From NCBI RefSeq assembly GCF_000284375.1, contig NC_017249.1, forward strand, positions 7,619,001-7,683,000: 64,000 nucleotides of DNA, written 5' to 3'. Below, one piece after another: positions 18,495 through 28,800 of this stretch. How positions within the stretch are numbered: position 1 is the stretch's first letter; each line of letters starts with the position of its first letter. The notes below the pieces were generated by a model. The model did not search any database. It was not told the DNA's origin and saw nothing but the letters and a program-made list of their open reading frames with translations. Origin of the DNA: Bradyrhizobium japonicum USDA 6. GTDB lineage: Bacteria; Pseudomonadota; Alphaproteobacteria; Rhizobiales; Xanthobacteraceae. A program made the translations under genes and the position numbers.

Positions 18495-20591
18495 TCACTT
18501 GAAATTGTCCCAGCCCGGATCGGGCGCAAAGCGCCCGCCGAATCGGTCAGCCAGCGCGCGCAGGGTGGATACGACATTTTCCACGCCGCGCGTGCGCGCG
18601 TAGTTCAGCGGGCCGCCGCGGAACGGCGCATATCCGGTGCCGAAGATCATGGCGCCGTCGACCCCATCGGCATCGTCGACGATACCTTCGCGGAGTGCCG
18701 CGACGCAGACATTGGACATCGGCAGCACCAGGCGGTCGATCATCTGGTCGGTGACGCGCGGACCGGTCTCGGGCAACGGCGCCTTCTCGGCCTTGCCATC
18801 CTTCCAGGTGTAGAATCCCTTGCCGGTCTTGCGGCCAAGCTCGCCCTTGGCGACCTTCTCGCGCAACCAGGCCGGCGTCGGCGGGAGCAGATCGCCGAAC
18901 TTGGTACGCAGCATGTCGCCGACGTCGAGGCAGATGTCGAGTCCGACCTGGTCGGCGAGCTCGATCGGCCCCATCGGCATGCCGAACTGCTCGGCCGCCG
19001 CGTCGATCAGGCGTTGGTCGATCTTCTCGTCCAACATCACCATCGCCTCCAGCATGTAGGGCGTCAGCGCACGGTTGACGAGGAAGCCGGGCGAGCTCTT
19101 CACGGCAAGCGGCAGACGGTCGATCGCGCCGACGAAGGCGAGCGCCTCCTTCAGCACCTGCGCGTCGTTGCCGTCATGGCTGACGACCTCGACCAGTTGT
19201 AGCCGCGACACCGGGTTGAAGAAGTGCAGGCCGACGAGGCGCTCGGGCCGCGCCAGCGTGGTGCGCAGATCCTGGAGCGGAATGCTCGACGTGTTGGTCG
19301 CGAGGATCGCGCCCGGCTTCATCTTCGGCTCGAGGCCCGCATAGACCTTCTGCTTCAGCTCGAGCTTTTCTGGCACCGCCTCGATGATGAGATCGGCGTT
19401 GCGAACGCCCTCGCCGTCCATGTCGGGGATCAGACGATCCAGCGCATCGCGCACCTCGGTCGGCTTGCGGATGATCTTGCCGTAGAGATCGGCGGCGCGC
19501 TTCACCGCGCCGGCGACCGGCTCCGCCTTCATGTCCGCGAGCGAGACGCGCAGCCCCTGTCCCGCACACCAGGCCGCGATATCCCCGCCCATGGCGCCGG
19601 CGCCGATGACGTGAACATGTTTGACCGCATTGCCACTGCCCGCCGTCCTCTTCATCTGCTCGCGCAGGAAGAACACGCGGATCAAATTCTGCGCGGTCGG
19701 CGTCACCATCAGCCTGGCGAACGAGGCCTGCTCGGCCTTCAGCATCGCGGCCTTGTTGCCGCCATGGGTCTCCCAGAGATCGATCAGCGCGTAAGGCGCC
19801 GGATAGTGCTCGCGGGACGCGGCCTTCGCCGCCTCCGAGCGCATGCGCCTGGCCAGCAGCCCGCGCACGGGACCGAAATTCGCCGCGTGAGTCAGAAGGC
19901 CCGGACGCGCCCGCTTCAAGCGGCCGAACAGTGCATCCTTCACCGCGTTACGGACGTGCCGCTCCTGCGTCACGGTATCGACGAGGCCGAGCGATCTGGC
20001 ACGGCGCGCATCGATGGTGCGGCCGGTCAGCATCAGCGCCATCGACTGGGTCGGGTTCACCAGCGCGGTGAAGCGCGCGGTGCCGCCGAGGCCGGGATGC
20101 AGGCCGAGCATCACCTCCGGGAAGCCGAAGCGCGCGCCGTCGATCGCAATGCGCGACTGGCAGGCCAGCGCGACCTCCAGCCCGCCGCCGAGACAGAAGC
20201 CGTGGATGACCGCGACCGTCGGCAGCTTCAGCGCCTCCAGATGATCAACCACCGCATGCGCCGCGCGGATGCGTGTCTCGACCATCTCGGGATCGCTGGC
20301 ACCGCGGAATTCGTTGACGTCGGCGCCGGCAATGAAGCCGGACGGCTTTGCCGAGCGGATCACGAGGCCTGCGGGACGTTCGGTCTCGATCGCCGCGAGC
20401 ACGGCATCGAACTCCTCCATAACGTCCGCGGACAGCGTGTTGGCGCTGGCATCTGCGCGGTCGAACAGCAGCCAGGCGACGCCGTCGGCATCGCGCGTCA
20501 GCTTGAAGTGCCTGTAGGGGCTGTCGGTCGCGAGCCCGGGCCCAAGCTCCAGCACGCGATCGCCGAGTGCGGTCATGATCCTGGAATCCAT
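18495..20591 (-). CDS. Bifunctional enoyl-CoA hydratase / 3-hydroxyacyl-CoA dehydrogenase
   Basis: A 698-residue FadB/FadJ-type multifunctional enzyme. The crotonase half (about 1-270) has the oxyanion motifs SGFIAGADVNEF and GGGLEVALACQSRIA with GFPEVMLGLHPGLGGTARF. The NAD-binding half begins VHVIGAGAMGGDIAAWCAG and has the catalytic His in HFFNPVSRLQLVEVV. The C-terminal HCDH domains follow (GFLVNRALTPYMLEA). It catalyses the second and third steps of beta-oxidation. Start at 20591, two bases after the thiolase stop, so the genes are coupled. Confidence 0.92.
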   Translation of the reverse strand: MDSRIMTALGDRVLELGPGLATDSPYRHFKLTRDADGVAWLLFDRADASANTLSADVMEEFDAVLAAIETERPAGLVIRSAKPSGFIAGADVNEFRGASDPEMVETRIRAAHAVVDHLEALKLPTVAVIHGFCLGGGLEVALACQSRIAIDGARFGFPEVMLGLHPGLGGTARFTALVNPTQSMALMLTGRTIDARRARSLGLVDTVTQERHVRNAVKDALFGRLKRARPGLLTHAANFGPVRGLLARRMRSEAAKAASREHYPAPYALIDLWETHGGNKAAMLKAEQASFARLMVTPTAQNLIRVFFLREQMKRTAGSGNAVKHVHVIGAGAMGGDIAAWCAGQGLRVSLADMKAEPVAGAVKRAADLYGKIIRKPTEVRDALDRLIPDMDGEGVRNADLIIEAVPEKLELKQKVYAGLEPKMKPGAILATNTSSIPLQDLRTTLARPERLVGLHFFNPVSRLQLVEVVSHDGNDAQVLKEALAFVGAIDRLPLAVKSSPGFLVNRALTPYMLEAMVMLDEKIDQRLIDAAAEQFGMPMGPIELADQVGLDICLDVGDMLRTKFGDLLPPTPAWLREKVAKGELGRKTGKGFYTWKDGKAEKAPLPETGPRVTDQMIDRLVLPMSNVCVAALREGIVDDADGVDGAMIFGTGYAPFRGGPLNYARTRGVENVVSTLRALADRFGGRFAPDPGWDNFK

Positions 20592-20593
20592 GG

Positions 20594-21877
20594 TCACACC
20601 ACCTCGATCAGCATGGCGCCGCCGAGCCCGCCGCCGATGCATTCGGTCGCGACGCCGCGGCGCGTGCCGAGCCGCTTCATCGCGTTGACGAGATGCAGCA
20701 CGATGCGGTTGCCCGAGGTGCCGACGGGATGGCCGAGCGAGATGGCGCCGCCATCGACGTTGAGCTTGTCACGGTCGATCTCTCCGGCCGCGCCGTCGAG
20801 GCCGAGGATATCTCGGCAGAACTTGTCGTCGTTCCAGGCGGCGAGGCAGCCGAGCACCTGGGTCGCGAAGGCCTCGTTCAGCTCCCAGGTCTCGACGTCC
20901 TTGACGGTGAGGTCGTTGCGCTGGAGCAGCGGCGTCGCCGACATCACGGGACCCAGCCCCATAATGCTGGGATCGAGCGCGGCCCAGTGGCTGTCGACGA
21001 TGACGGCCTTCGGCGTCAATTTGTGCTTTGCGACCGCCGCGTCGGAGGCGAGGATCACCCAGGACGCGCCGTCGGTGATCTGCGACGAATTGCCGGCGGT
21101 GACCTGGCCCCAGGGGCGTTCGAACACCGGCCGGAGCTTTGCCAGCGTCTCCGCCGTCGAGTCCGGCCGCACGCCGTCGTCGTGGTCGAAGAATTTTCCA
21201 TCGCGGGAAAACGCGGTCTCGACCTCGCCCTTGAGGAAGCCTTCGGCCTGTGCATGCGTGAGGCGGCGATGACTCTCGGCGGCATAGGCGTCGGACTGTG
21301 CCCGCGTGATGCCGAAGAGATGGCCGACGACCTCGGCGGTCTGGCCCATGTTCAGGTCGGTGATGGGATCGGTCAGGCCGCGCTCCAGGCCGATGATCGG
21401 CTTGAGATAGCGCGGCCGCAGCTTGAAGGCGGCAGCGAGCTTCGCGGCCACGCCCTTGGCGGTGGCAAGGCCGGCGAACCAGCGCACACCGGAATTCGGC
21501 CAGACCAGCGGCGCGTGGCTCAGCGCCTCGGTGCCGCCGGCGAGGACCATGTCGGCGTGGCCCTCGCGGATGTAGCGGTAGGCCGTGTCGATCGACTGCA
21601 TGCCGGAGCCGCAATTGATCTGCACGGTGAAGGCGACCATGTCCTCGCCCATGCCGAGCCGGAGCGCGGCGACGCGAGCCGGGTTCATCTCATCCGCGAT
21701 CACGTTGACGCAGCCGAGGATGACCTGGTCGAAATCATCGGGTGAAAACGGCTGACGCGCCAGCAGCGGCCGGCCGCATTGCACGGCGAGATCGACCGGC
21801 GTGAACGGCCCCGGCCCCGAACGCGCTTTGAGAAACGGCGTCCGGCTGCCGTCGACGATGAAAACCGGTCGTGCCAT
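20594..21877 (-). CDS. Acetyl-CoA C-acyltransferase (thiolase, FadI-like)
   Basis: A 427-residue thiolase for the last step of beta-oxidation. The acyl-accepting cysteine is C89 in INCGSGMQSID; the catalytic His is in SLGHPVGTSGNRI and the second Cys in TECIGGGLGGAM near the C-terminus. The length and the long loop region fit the trifunctional-enzyme beta-subunit type. Its ATG shares one base with the stop of the acyl-CoA dehydrogenase gene. Confidence 0.92.
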   Translation of the reverse strand: MARPVFIVDGSRTPFLKARSGPGPFTPVDLAVQCGRPLLARQPFSPDDFDQVILGCVNVIADEMNPARVAALRLGMGEDMVAFTVQINCGSGMQSIDTAYRYIREGHADMVLAGGTEALSHAPLVWPNSGVRWFAGLATAKGVAAKLAAAFKLRPRYLKPIIGLERGLTDPITDLNMGQTAEVVGHLFGITRAQSDAYAAESHRRLTHAQAEGFLKGEVETAFSRDGKFFDHDDGVRPDSTAETLAKLRPVFERPWGQVTAGNSSQITDGASWVILASDAAVAKHKLTPKAVIVDSHWAALDPSIMGLGPVMSATPLLQRNDLTVKDVETWELNEAFATQVLGCLAAWNDDKFCRDILGLDGAAGEIDRDKLNVDGGAISLGHPVGTSGNRIVLHLVNAMKRLGTRRGVATECIGGGLGGAMLIEVV

Positions 21878-24144
21878 CAGCTCGCCGCCCTCTGTTCACC
21901 GAGTTCCTGGAAGAACTGATGCACATCTCCGGTTTTCTTGTAAATCGGCGACAGCGCTTCCGGCGCAAAATCATCGACCTCGATCACTTTTGTGACGGCT
22001 TCGTGAGCGGCGGCAAGCTGCTCACCCTCGGCCTGCGTGATCACGCCCTTGGTGACGGCGTCCTTCCAGTCGCGGATGTGCGCGGCGCGCATGCGCTTGG
22101 CGATGGCATCGGTGCCCGCAACGAGCTTGAATGCGCGCTCCAGCCGGGCAAAGCCGCCGTCGTCGTCGACATGGGCAAGATCCGGCGTGAGACGCTCGCG
22201 CGCGGCCGACGGCTCCAGCACAAGACTTGCGCATTGGTGCACGACACGGTCGGAGGGGCCGAGCACCCGCGCGCCGAATGGTTGGACGATGAGCTTGAGG
22301 ATGACAGCGACAAAGCGATTGGGCAGATTGGCGAGGATCTCGGCAAGCCGATTCTCGATGGTCCTGAAGCCGGTCGCCATGCACCATTCCAGCGCAGCGA
22401 AGTCTTCCTTCTGCCGGCCTTCGTCCTGCCAGCGCTTCAGCACGGCCGAGAGCAGATAGAGCTCGGAGAGGATGTCGCCGAACCGCGCCGACAGCATCTC
22501 CTTGCGCTTGAGCGCGCCGCCGAGCGTGAGCAGCGCCATGTCGGCGCAGAGCGCAAAGGCCGCGGAATAGCGCGCGAGCTGGCGATAGAATGGCGTGGCA
22601 TCGCCCGCATCCGGCGCAAGCGCGAAGGCGCCGAAGCTCCAGCTCCGGCCGAACGCACGCAACAGCGTCTGAAAGCTGTGGCTGACATGTTTCCAGAACG
22701 CCTTGTCGAAGGCGGCGAGCCCGCGTTCGCGATTCGCGTCCGCAAGCGCGTTCATCTCGTCGAGCAGATAGGGATGCGCGCGGATTGCGCCCTGCCCGAA
22801 CACGATGAGGTTGCGGGTCAGGATGTTGGCGCCCTCGACCGTGATACCGACAGGCACGGCGCGGTGCAGATTGCCGAGATAGTTTTGCGGACCGTCGATC
22901 ACGGCCTTGCCGCCATGGATGTCCATGGCGTCGTCGACTGCCGTGCGCATCCGCTCGGTCGCGTGCAGCTTCATGATGCCGGAGATGACGGCAGGATGGA
23001 CGCCGGCATTCAGCGCCGCGCAGGTCAGCCGCCGCGCCGCGTCGAGCTGGTAGGCGGTGGCGACGATGCGCGCGAGCGGCTCCTCGACGCCCTCGAATTT
23101 GGAGATGGAGATGCCGAACTGCTCGCGGATGCGGGCATAGGCGCCGGTGGTACGGGCGGCATAGGCAGCGCCGGCCGCCGACAGCGACGGCAGCGAGATG
23201 CCGCGGCCGGCGGCAAGCGCCGTCATCAGCATCTTCCAGCCCTGCCCGAGTCTCTCCTTGCCGCCGATGACATAGTCGAGCGGGATGAAGACGTCGCGGC
23301 CCCAGTTGGGGCCATTCTGGAACACCTGCATCGACGGCAGATGACGATGGCCGATCTTGACGCCGGGCAGATTGGTCGGGATCAGCGCGACGGTGATGCC
23401 AAGCTCGTCCTGGCTGCCCACGAGATGATCGGGATCGTAGGCCTTGAAGGCGAGCCCGAGCAGCGTCGCGACCGGGCCGAGCGTGATGTAGCGCTTGTGC
23501 CAGTTGAGCCTGAGGCCAATGACCTCGCGGCCCTCGAAATCGCCCTTGCAGATGATGCCGGTGTCGACCATCGAGGCGGCGTCGGAGCCGGCTTCGGGAC
23601 TGGTCAGGCCGAAGCAGGGAATGTCGCGGCCGTCGGCGAGGCGCGGCAACCAGCGCTCCTGCTGCTCTTTCGTGCCGAAGCGCATCAACAGCTCGCCCGG
23701 CCCGAGCGAGTTCGGCACCATCACGGTGACGGCCGCGGCGATCGAACGGGTCGAGATCTTGCGCACCACTTCCGAATGCGCATACGGCGAAAAGCCGAGG
23801 CCGCCAAACTCCTTCGGAATGATCATGCCGAAGAATTTTTCGCGCTTGACGAAATGCCAGACCTCCTGCGGCAGGTCGCGCCATTCCCAGAAGATCTTCC
23901 ACTCGTCGAGCATGGCGCAGAGCGCGTCGACGGGGCCGTTGAGGAAGGCCTGCTCCTCGGGGGTGAGCGTCGCCGGAGGCACCTTCAGCAATTTCGACCA
24001 GTCGGGGTTGCCGGTGAAGAGGTCGGCATCCCACCAGACGTCACCGGCCTCCAGTGCCTCGCGCTCGGTGTCGGACATCGCCGGCAGCACGCCGCGCGCC
24101 CAGGAGAAGATCGGCTTTGTGATTTTGTCGCGGCGGAAGCTCAT
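21877..24144 (-). CDS. fadE: Acyl-CoA dehydrogenase, FadE type
   Basis: A 755-residue FAD enzyme that introduces the first double bond in acyl-CoA. Family features are CFGLTSPEAGSDAASMVDTG (flavin-binding region), GLGFSPYAHSEVVRKIS and the FadE-specific C-terminal DUF1974 extension (from about residue 480). The start at 24144 (MSFRRDKITKP) is preceded by GAGGT; a second ATG lies at 24156. First gene of a four-gene operon with thiolase, hydratase/dehydrogenase and thioesterase. No dedicated regulator is visible. Confidence 0.9.
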   Translation of the reverse strand: MSFRRDKITKPIFSWARGVLPAMSDTEREALEAGDVWWDADLFTGNPDWSKLLKVPPATLTPEEQAFLNGPVDALCAMLDEWKIFWEWRDLPQEVWHFVKREKFFGMIIPKEFGGLGFSPYAHSEVVRKISTRSIAAAVTVMVPNSLGPGELLMRFGTKEQQERWLPRLADGRDIPCFGLTSPEAGSDAASMVDTGIICKGDFEGREVIGLRLNWHKRYITLGPVATLLGLAFKAYDPDHLVGSQDELGITVALIPTNLPGVKIGHRHLPSMQVFQNGPNWGRDVFIPLDYVIGGKERLGQGWKMLMTALAAGRGISLPSLSAAGAAYAARTTGAYARIREQFGISISKFEGVEEPLARIVATAYQLDAARRLTCAALNAGVHPAVISGIMKLHATERMRTAVDDAMDIHGGKAVIDGPQNYLGNLHRAVPVGITVEGANILTRNLIVFGQGAIRAHPYLLDEMNALADANRERGLAAFDKAFWKHVSHSFQTLLRAFGRSWSFGAFALAPDAGDATPFYRQLARYSAAFALCADMALLTLGGALKRKEMLSARFGDILSELYLLSAVLKRWQDEGRQKEDFAALEWCMATGFRTIENRLAEILANLPNRFVAVILKLIVQPFGARVLGPSDRVVHQCASLVLEPSAARERLTPDLAHVDDDGGFARLERAFKLVAGTDAIAKRMRAAHIRDWKDAVTKGVITQAEGEQLAAAHEAVTKVIEVDDFAPEALSPIYKKTGDVHQFFQELGEQRAAS

Positions 24145-24321
24145 GGCTGACCTCATGCATCGGCGCGGTTATCGTCATTTTAGCGGAAAGTGGCCGGGGT
24201 AAGTGAACACTTCGCGAGCAAAAAGAAGCGAATTGACGCGGCCGGGCGGCCGCCCCGGAGGCCATAACGGCCGGGGCGTGGAGGCAGTTCCGAAAGGGAG
24301 AATGGGGCCGAATGCCCCGCT

Positions 24322-24418
24322 GTCATTCCGGGGCACGCGAAGCCTGAGCCCGGAATCCATAACCACGATCGGGAGTATGGATTCCGGGCTCGACGCTTAC
24401 GCGTCGCCCCGGAATGAC
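24322..24418. repeat. Intergenic inverted repeat, family C
   Basis: Arms GTCATTCCGGGGC and GCCCCGGAATGAC enclose inner complementary segments (GAGCCCGGAATCCATA / TATGGATTCCGGGCTC). The 294-bp gap between fadE and the flavin reductase gene contains this element and, at 24238-24280, a GC-rich stem. No gene is seen there. Confidence 0.75.
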
Positions 24419-24438
24419 GGTGAGGAGAGAGGCTCGGA

Positions 24439-25062
24439 TCAGTCCGGCCGCACCATCTCGAACATGTTTTCCGGCTTGATCTCGAAATAATCGCCGCGAC
24501 GGCCGGCGCGGACGATGGGGCGGGCGGCGGCGGTCTGGTAGACGCCGTCCTTGATCATGGCCTTGTCGATATGGACGGCGACGACCTCCCCCAGCGTCAG
24601 CCAGGCGTCGGCCTCCTTGCCGTCGGCGCCCTTGAGGCGGACGATGTCGGAGACCTTGCACTCGAAGGCGACGGGGCTCTCAGCCACGCGCGGCACGTTG
24701 ACGAGCTTGCCCGGCGCGGCGGTCAGCCCTGCGAGCTTGAACTCGTCGACCTCGGGGCCAACATGCGCGGCGGTCGCGTTCATGTGCTTGGCGAGATCCA
24801 TCGTGGTCAGATTCCAGACGAACTCGCCGGTTTGCTCCATGTTCGAGACCGTGTCCTTCCAGTTGGTGGAGGAGAAGCCGATGATCGGCGGCACGTAGCA
24901 GAACGCGTTGAAGAAGCTATAGGGCGCGAGGTTGACGTGGCCCTTGGTGTCGCGGGAGGAGATCCAGCCGATCGGCCGCGGCGCGATGATGGCGTTGAAG
25001 GGATCGTGCTTGAGGCCGTGGCCCTTGGAGGGCTCGTAGAAATAGAGGTCTTTGTCGGTCAC
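24439..25062 (-). CDS. Flavin reductase family protein
   Basis: A 207-residue FMN-binding split-barrel protein of the HpaC/DIM6 type. Its motifs are IIAPRPIGWISSRDTKGHVNLAPYSFF interrupted at the turn, PPIIGFSSTNWKDT and VGPEVDEFKLAGL. The GTG at 25062 (VTDKDLYFYEPSKG) was chosen because AAGGAAG lies at good spacing; upstream the frame runs into a hairpin repeat and is not protein-like. It may supply reduced flavin to an oxygenase or use an aromatic substrate, but no partner is adjacent. Confidence 0.85.
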   Translation of the reverse strand: MTDKDLYFYEPSKGHGLKHDPFNAIIAPRPIGWISSRDTKGHVNLAPYSFFNAFCYVPPIIGFSSTNWKDTVSNMEQTGEFVWNLTTMDLAKHMNATAAHVGPEVDEFKLAGLTAAPGKLVNVPRVAESPVAFECKVSDIVRLKGADGKEADAWLTLGEVVAVHIDKAMIKDGVYQTAAARPIVRAGRRGDYFEIKPENMFEMVRPD

Positions 25063-25078
25063 GCGCTGCTTCCTTTTC

Positions 25079-25156
25079 GTCATTGCGAGCGCAGCGAAGC
25101 AATCCAGAATCCCTCCGGGGAGATAGTCTGGATTGCTTCGCTGCGCTCGCAATGAC
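25079..25156. repeat. Intergenic hairpin repeat, family B copy 2, with perfect 30-bp arms
   Basis: The arms at 25079-25108 and 25127-25156 are exact reverse complements over 30 bp with an 18-nt loop. The element starts GTCATTGCGAGC and lies 17 bp upstream of the flavin reductase start. A transcript crossing it would form a very stable hairpin just before the ribosome-binding site. Confidence 0.9.
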
Positions 25157-25238
25157 GGAGTTTGTTGGTCCGTCATTGCCCGCCATCCCCCCGTTAAGGG
25201 CGGCGCTAAGCAGTTTATAGGGAAAATTCCAGCGCCCG

Positions 25239-25838
25239 TCAGTGGCGCGGCGACAGACCCGCGATGACGAAATCGATCATCTGGTCGATGGTCGGGCCCG
25301 GCTTGGTGGCGCACTGGGCGATCATCTGGGGGTGAAAAAAGCGGATCATCGCGGTGCAGGCGCACAGCGATGCCAGTTGCAGGTCCGGCGCCTCAAACTC
25401 GCCGGAAGCGACACCTTGCGCGATCATCTGGCCGATGACGCCGGCGATGCACTCCATATGGGCGACGCAGACGTCCCAGTCCTCCTCCATCGCGATCGCG
25501 ACCATCTCGTGCAGCTTGTTATCGCCGACATAGCGCTCGGTGTTCATGCGATGGATGGTGGTGAGCAGCTCACGGAAGCGCGGGAGCACCGGACCGGTCC
25601 GGGTCACGATCCGCTGCGCCTCCAGCTCGACCTCGCCCATCAGGCCCCGCGCCACCGCCTGGTGGATCGCCTTCTTCGATTCGAAGAAGCGATAGACGTT
25701 GGCGGGGCTCATCCTGAGCTCCTTGGCGATGTCCCCGACCGTGGTCTTCTGATACCCGATCTGGCGGAACAGCCGTTCGGCCACCTCGAGGATACGATCC
25801 CGGGTGTCGCCTTCGATATGTTCCGCTACCAGTGTCAT
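25239..25838 (-). CDS. TetR/AcrR-family transcriptional regulator
   Basis: A 199-residue repressor. The N-terminal TetR helix-turn-helix is clear: DRILEVAERLFRQIGYQKT, TVGDIAKELRMSPANVYRFF, ESKKAIHQAV. The C-terminal domain would bind the inducer. It lies 33 bp after the RND transporter gene in the same direction, so it is the third gene of the efflux operon and probably its autorepressor. Confidence 0.88.
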   Translation of the reverse strand: MTLVAEHIEGDTRDRILEVAERLFRQIGYQKTTVGDIAKELRMSPANVYRFFESKKAIHQAVARGLMGEVELEAQRIVTRTGPVLPRFRELLTTIHRMNTERYVGDNKLHEMVAIAMEEDWDVCVAHMECIAGVIGQMIAQGVASGEFEAPDLQLASLCACTAMIRFFHPQMIAQCATKPGPTIDQMIDFVIAGLSPRH

Positions 25839-25871
25839 CTGTCAGGACTCGTCACTCAGCACTCTTCTCAT

Positions 25872-28800
25872 CTATTCAGCCGCTTCGGCAAGCGGAATTG
25901 CGTGCTGGTCATCGCTCCCATGCTGCGGCGCGGCAGGCTGCTCGGGGGTGCCCGCCTCGTCCAGGCTCTTCCTGAACCACAGGGCGTAGAGGCCCGGCAG
26001 GTACAGCAGCGTCAGGAAGGTCGCGACAAACAAGCCTCCCATGATCGTGATCGCCATCGGGCCCCAGAAGGCCGAGCGCGACAACGGGATCATGGCCAGG
26101 ATGGCGGCGAGCGCCGTCAGCACCACCGGCCGGGCGCGGCGGACGGTTGCCTCCACGATCGCCTCACGGCGGGTCAGGCCGTGGGAGACGTCGGTCTCGA
26201 TCTGGTCGACCAGGATGACGGTATTGCGCATGATCATGCCGGCGAGCGCGATCAGGCCGAGCAGCGCCACGAAGCCGAACGGAGCATTGGCGACGTTGAG
26301 GCCGAACGAGGCACCGACGATGCCGAGCGGCGCGGTGAGGAACACCAGGATCAGGCGCGAGAAGCTCTGCAGCTGGAACATCAGCAGCGTCAGCATCACC
26401 ATGACCATCAGCGGGAAGAGGATGAAGATCGAGGCGTTGCCCTTGGCGGATTCCTCGAACGCCCCGCCCGGCTCGATGCGGTAGGCCGGCTCGAGATTGT
26501 CCTTGATCGCCTTCAGCTTCGGCGTGATCTGGCTGGTGACGTCGGGCGCCTGCACGCCGTCGACGACGTCGGAGCGCACGGTGATCGCCATGTCGCGGTT
26601 ACGCCGCCACATGATCGGCTCCTCGTGGGCATACTCGATCTTGGCGATCTGCTGGAGCGGCACGGCGACGCCGTTCTTCGAGGTGATGGTCAGATCGCCG
26701 ACGCCGCCGAGATCGAGACGCTCGGACGGGATCGCACGAGCGACCACGGCCACCTTCTCGATGCCGTCGCGAATGGTCGTGACCTGTGCGCCCGAGATCA
26801 GCATCGACAGCGCCTGCGAGACGTCCTGCGGCGTCAGGCCCATGGCGCGGGCACGATCCTGGTCGACGACGAGCTTGAGGTAGGGCGACTGCTCGTTCCA
26901 GTCGAGCTGGACGTCCTTGACGCTCTTGTTCTGCCGCATGACGTCGCGGACCTGATAGGCGATCTCGCGCACCTTGTTGGCGTCGGGGCCGATCACGCGG
27001 AACTGGACGGGGAAGCCGACCGGCGGACCGAAGTTGAAGCGGTCGACGCGCACGCGCGCCTCGGTCAGCATGCCCTCCGCAGCCGCGTTCTCGATCTTGG
27101 CCTTGATGCGCTCGCGCGCCTCGACGCCCTTGGCGACGATGACGATCTCGGCAAAGGCCTCGTTCGGAAGCTGCGGATTGAGGCCGAGCCAGAAGCGCGG
27201 CGAGCCCTGGCCGACATAGGACGTATAGGTCTCGATGTCCTTGTCGTCCTTGAGCAGCGTCTCGGCCTTCTTCACCGCCTTCTCGGTGACGTTGAAGGCG
27301 GTGCCCTCGGGCAGGCGGAGCTGGAGGAACAGCTCGGGCCGCTCCGACAGCGGGAAGAACTGCTGCTGGACATGGCCGAAGCCGACGATCGAGGCGATGA
27401 AGACGCCGACGGTCGCGGCCACCACGGTGATACGGTGGTTGACGCACCATTGCACGATGGCGCGCAGGCCGCGGTACATGCGGGTCTCGTAGACCGCGTG
27501 CGGATCGTGATTGTGGTGCACCTTGATGTTGGGCAGCAACATGACGCCGATATAGGGCGTGAAGATCACCGCCACGAACCAGGAGGCGACCAGCGCGATC
27601 GCCACGATCCAGAAGATGCTGCCGGCATATTCGCCGACCGCGGAATTGGCAAAGCCGATGGGGAGGAAGCCAGCGGCCGTGACCAGCGTTCCCGTGAGCA
27701 TCGGAAACGCAGTGGATTCCCAGGCAAAGGAGGCCGCACGGAAACGGTCCCAGCCCTGCTCCATCTTCACCACCATCATCTCGACCGCGATGATGGCGTC
27801 ATCCACCAGCAGGCCGAGCGCGATGATCAACGCGCCGAGCGTGATGCGGTGCAGATCGAGCGACATCGTGTTCATGACGACAAAGACGATGCCGAGCACC
27901 AGCGGCACCGACAGCGCGACCACGATGCCGGTGCGCCAGCCGAGCGCCAGGAACGACACGAACAGCACGATGACGAGCGCCTCCATGAAGGAGTGCACGA
28001 ACTCGCCGACGGCGTGCTCGACCACCTTGGGCTGGTCGGCGATGAGCTTGACGTCGATGCCCTGCGGCACCGCCTTCATGAACTCGGCGGTGGCCTTCTC
28101 GACCTCCTTGCCGAGATCGAGGATGTTGGCGCCCTTGGCGGTGACGACACCGATGCCGATCGCGGCCTTGCCTTCCTGGCGCACGACGAAGCTCGGCGGG
28201 TCGACATAGCCGTGGGTGACGGTGGCGATATCGCCCAAGCGGAACACGCGGCCGTTGCTCTCGACCGGCGTCTCGGCGACGGCCTTGGCGCCATCGAGCG
28301 CGCCGGTGACGCGCAGCGGCACGCGCTGCGACGAGGTCTCGACCGTGCCGGCCGGGGTCACGTTGTTCTGCTTGGCGAGCGAATCGAACAGCGCCTGCGG
28401 CGTGATGCCGAGAGTGGCGAGCTTGGCGTGCGAGAATTCGACGAAGATGCGCTCGTCCTGGTTGCCGTAGACGTCGACCTTGGTCACGCCCGGCACCTTC
28501 AACAGGCGCTGGCGGAAGCCTTCCGAGACCTTCTTGAGCTGGGCATAGTCGGCGCCGTCGCCGGTCATCATGTAGAGGATGGAATCGACGTCGGAGAACT
28601 CGTCGTTGACGACGGGTCCCAGAATGCCCGAAGGCAACTGGCCCTGCACGTCGGCGAGCTTCTTGCGCAGCAGATAAAACAGATACGGCACGTCCTTCGG
28701 CGGCGTGGAATCGCGGAAGGTCACCTGGAGCGCGGTGAAGGCCGGCTTGGAATAGGTCTGCACCTTCTCGAAATAAGGCAGTTCCTGGATCTTCTTCTCG

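Noticed and set aside
21871..24150. A 759-residue open frame antisense to fadE
   Set aside because: Same length and extent as fadE on the other strand, with low-complexity composition. fadE has clear family motifs and operon context.
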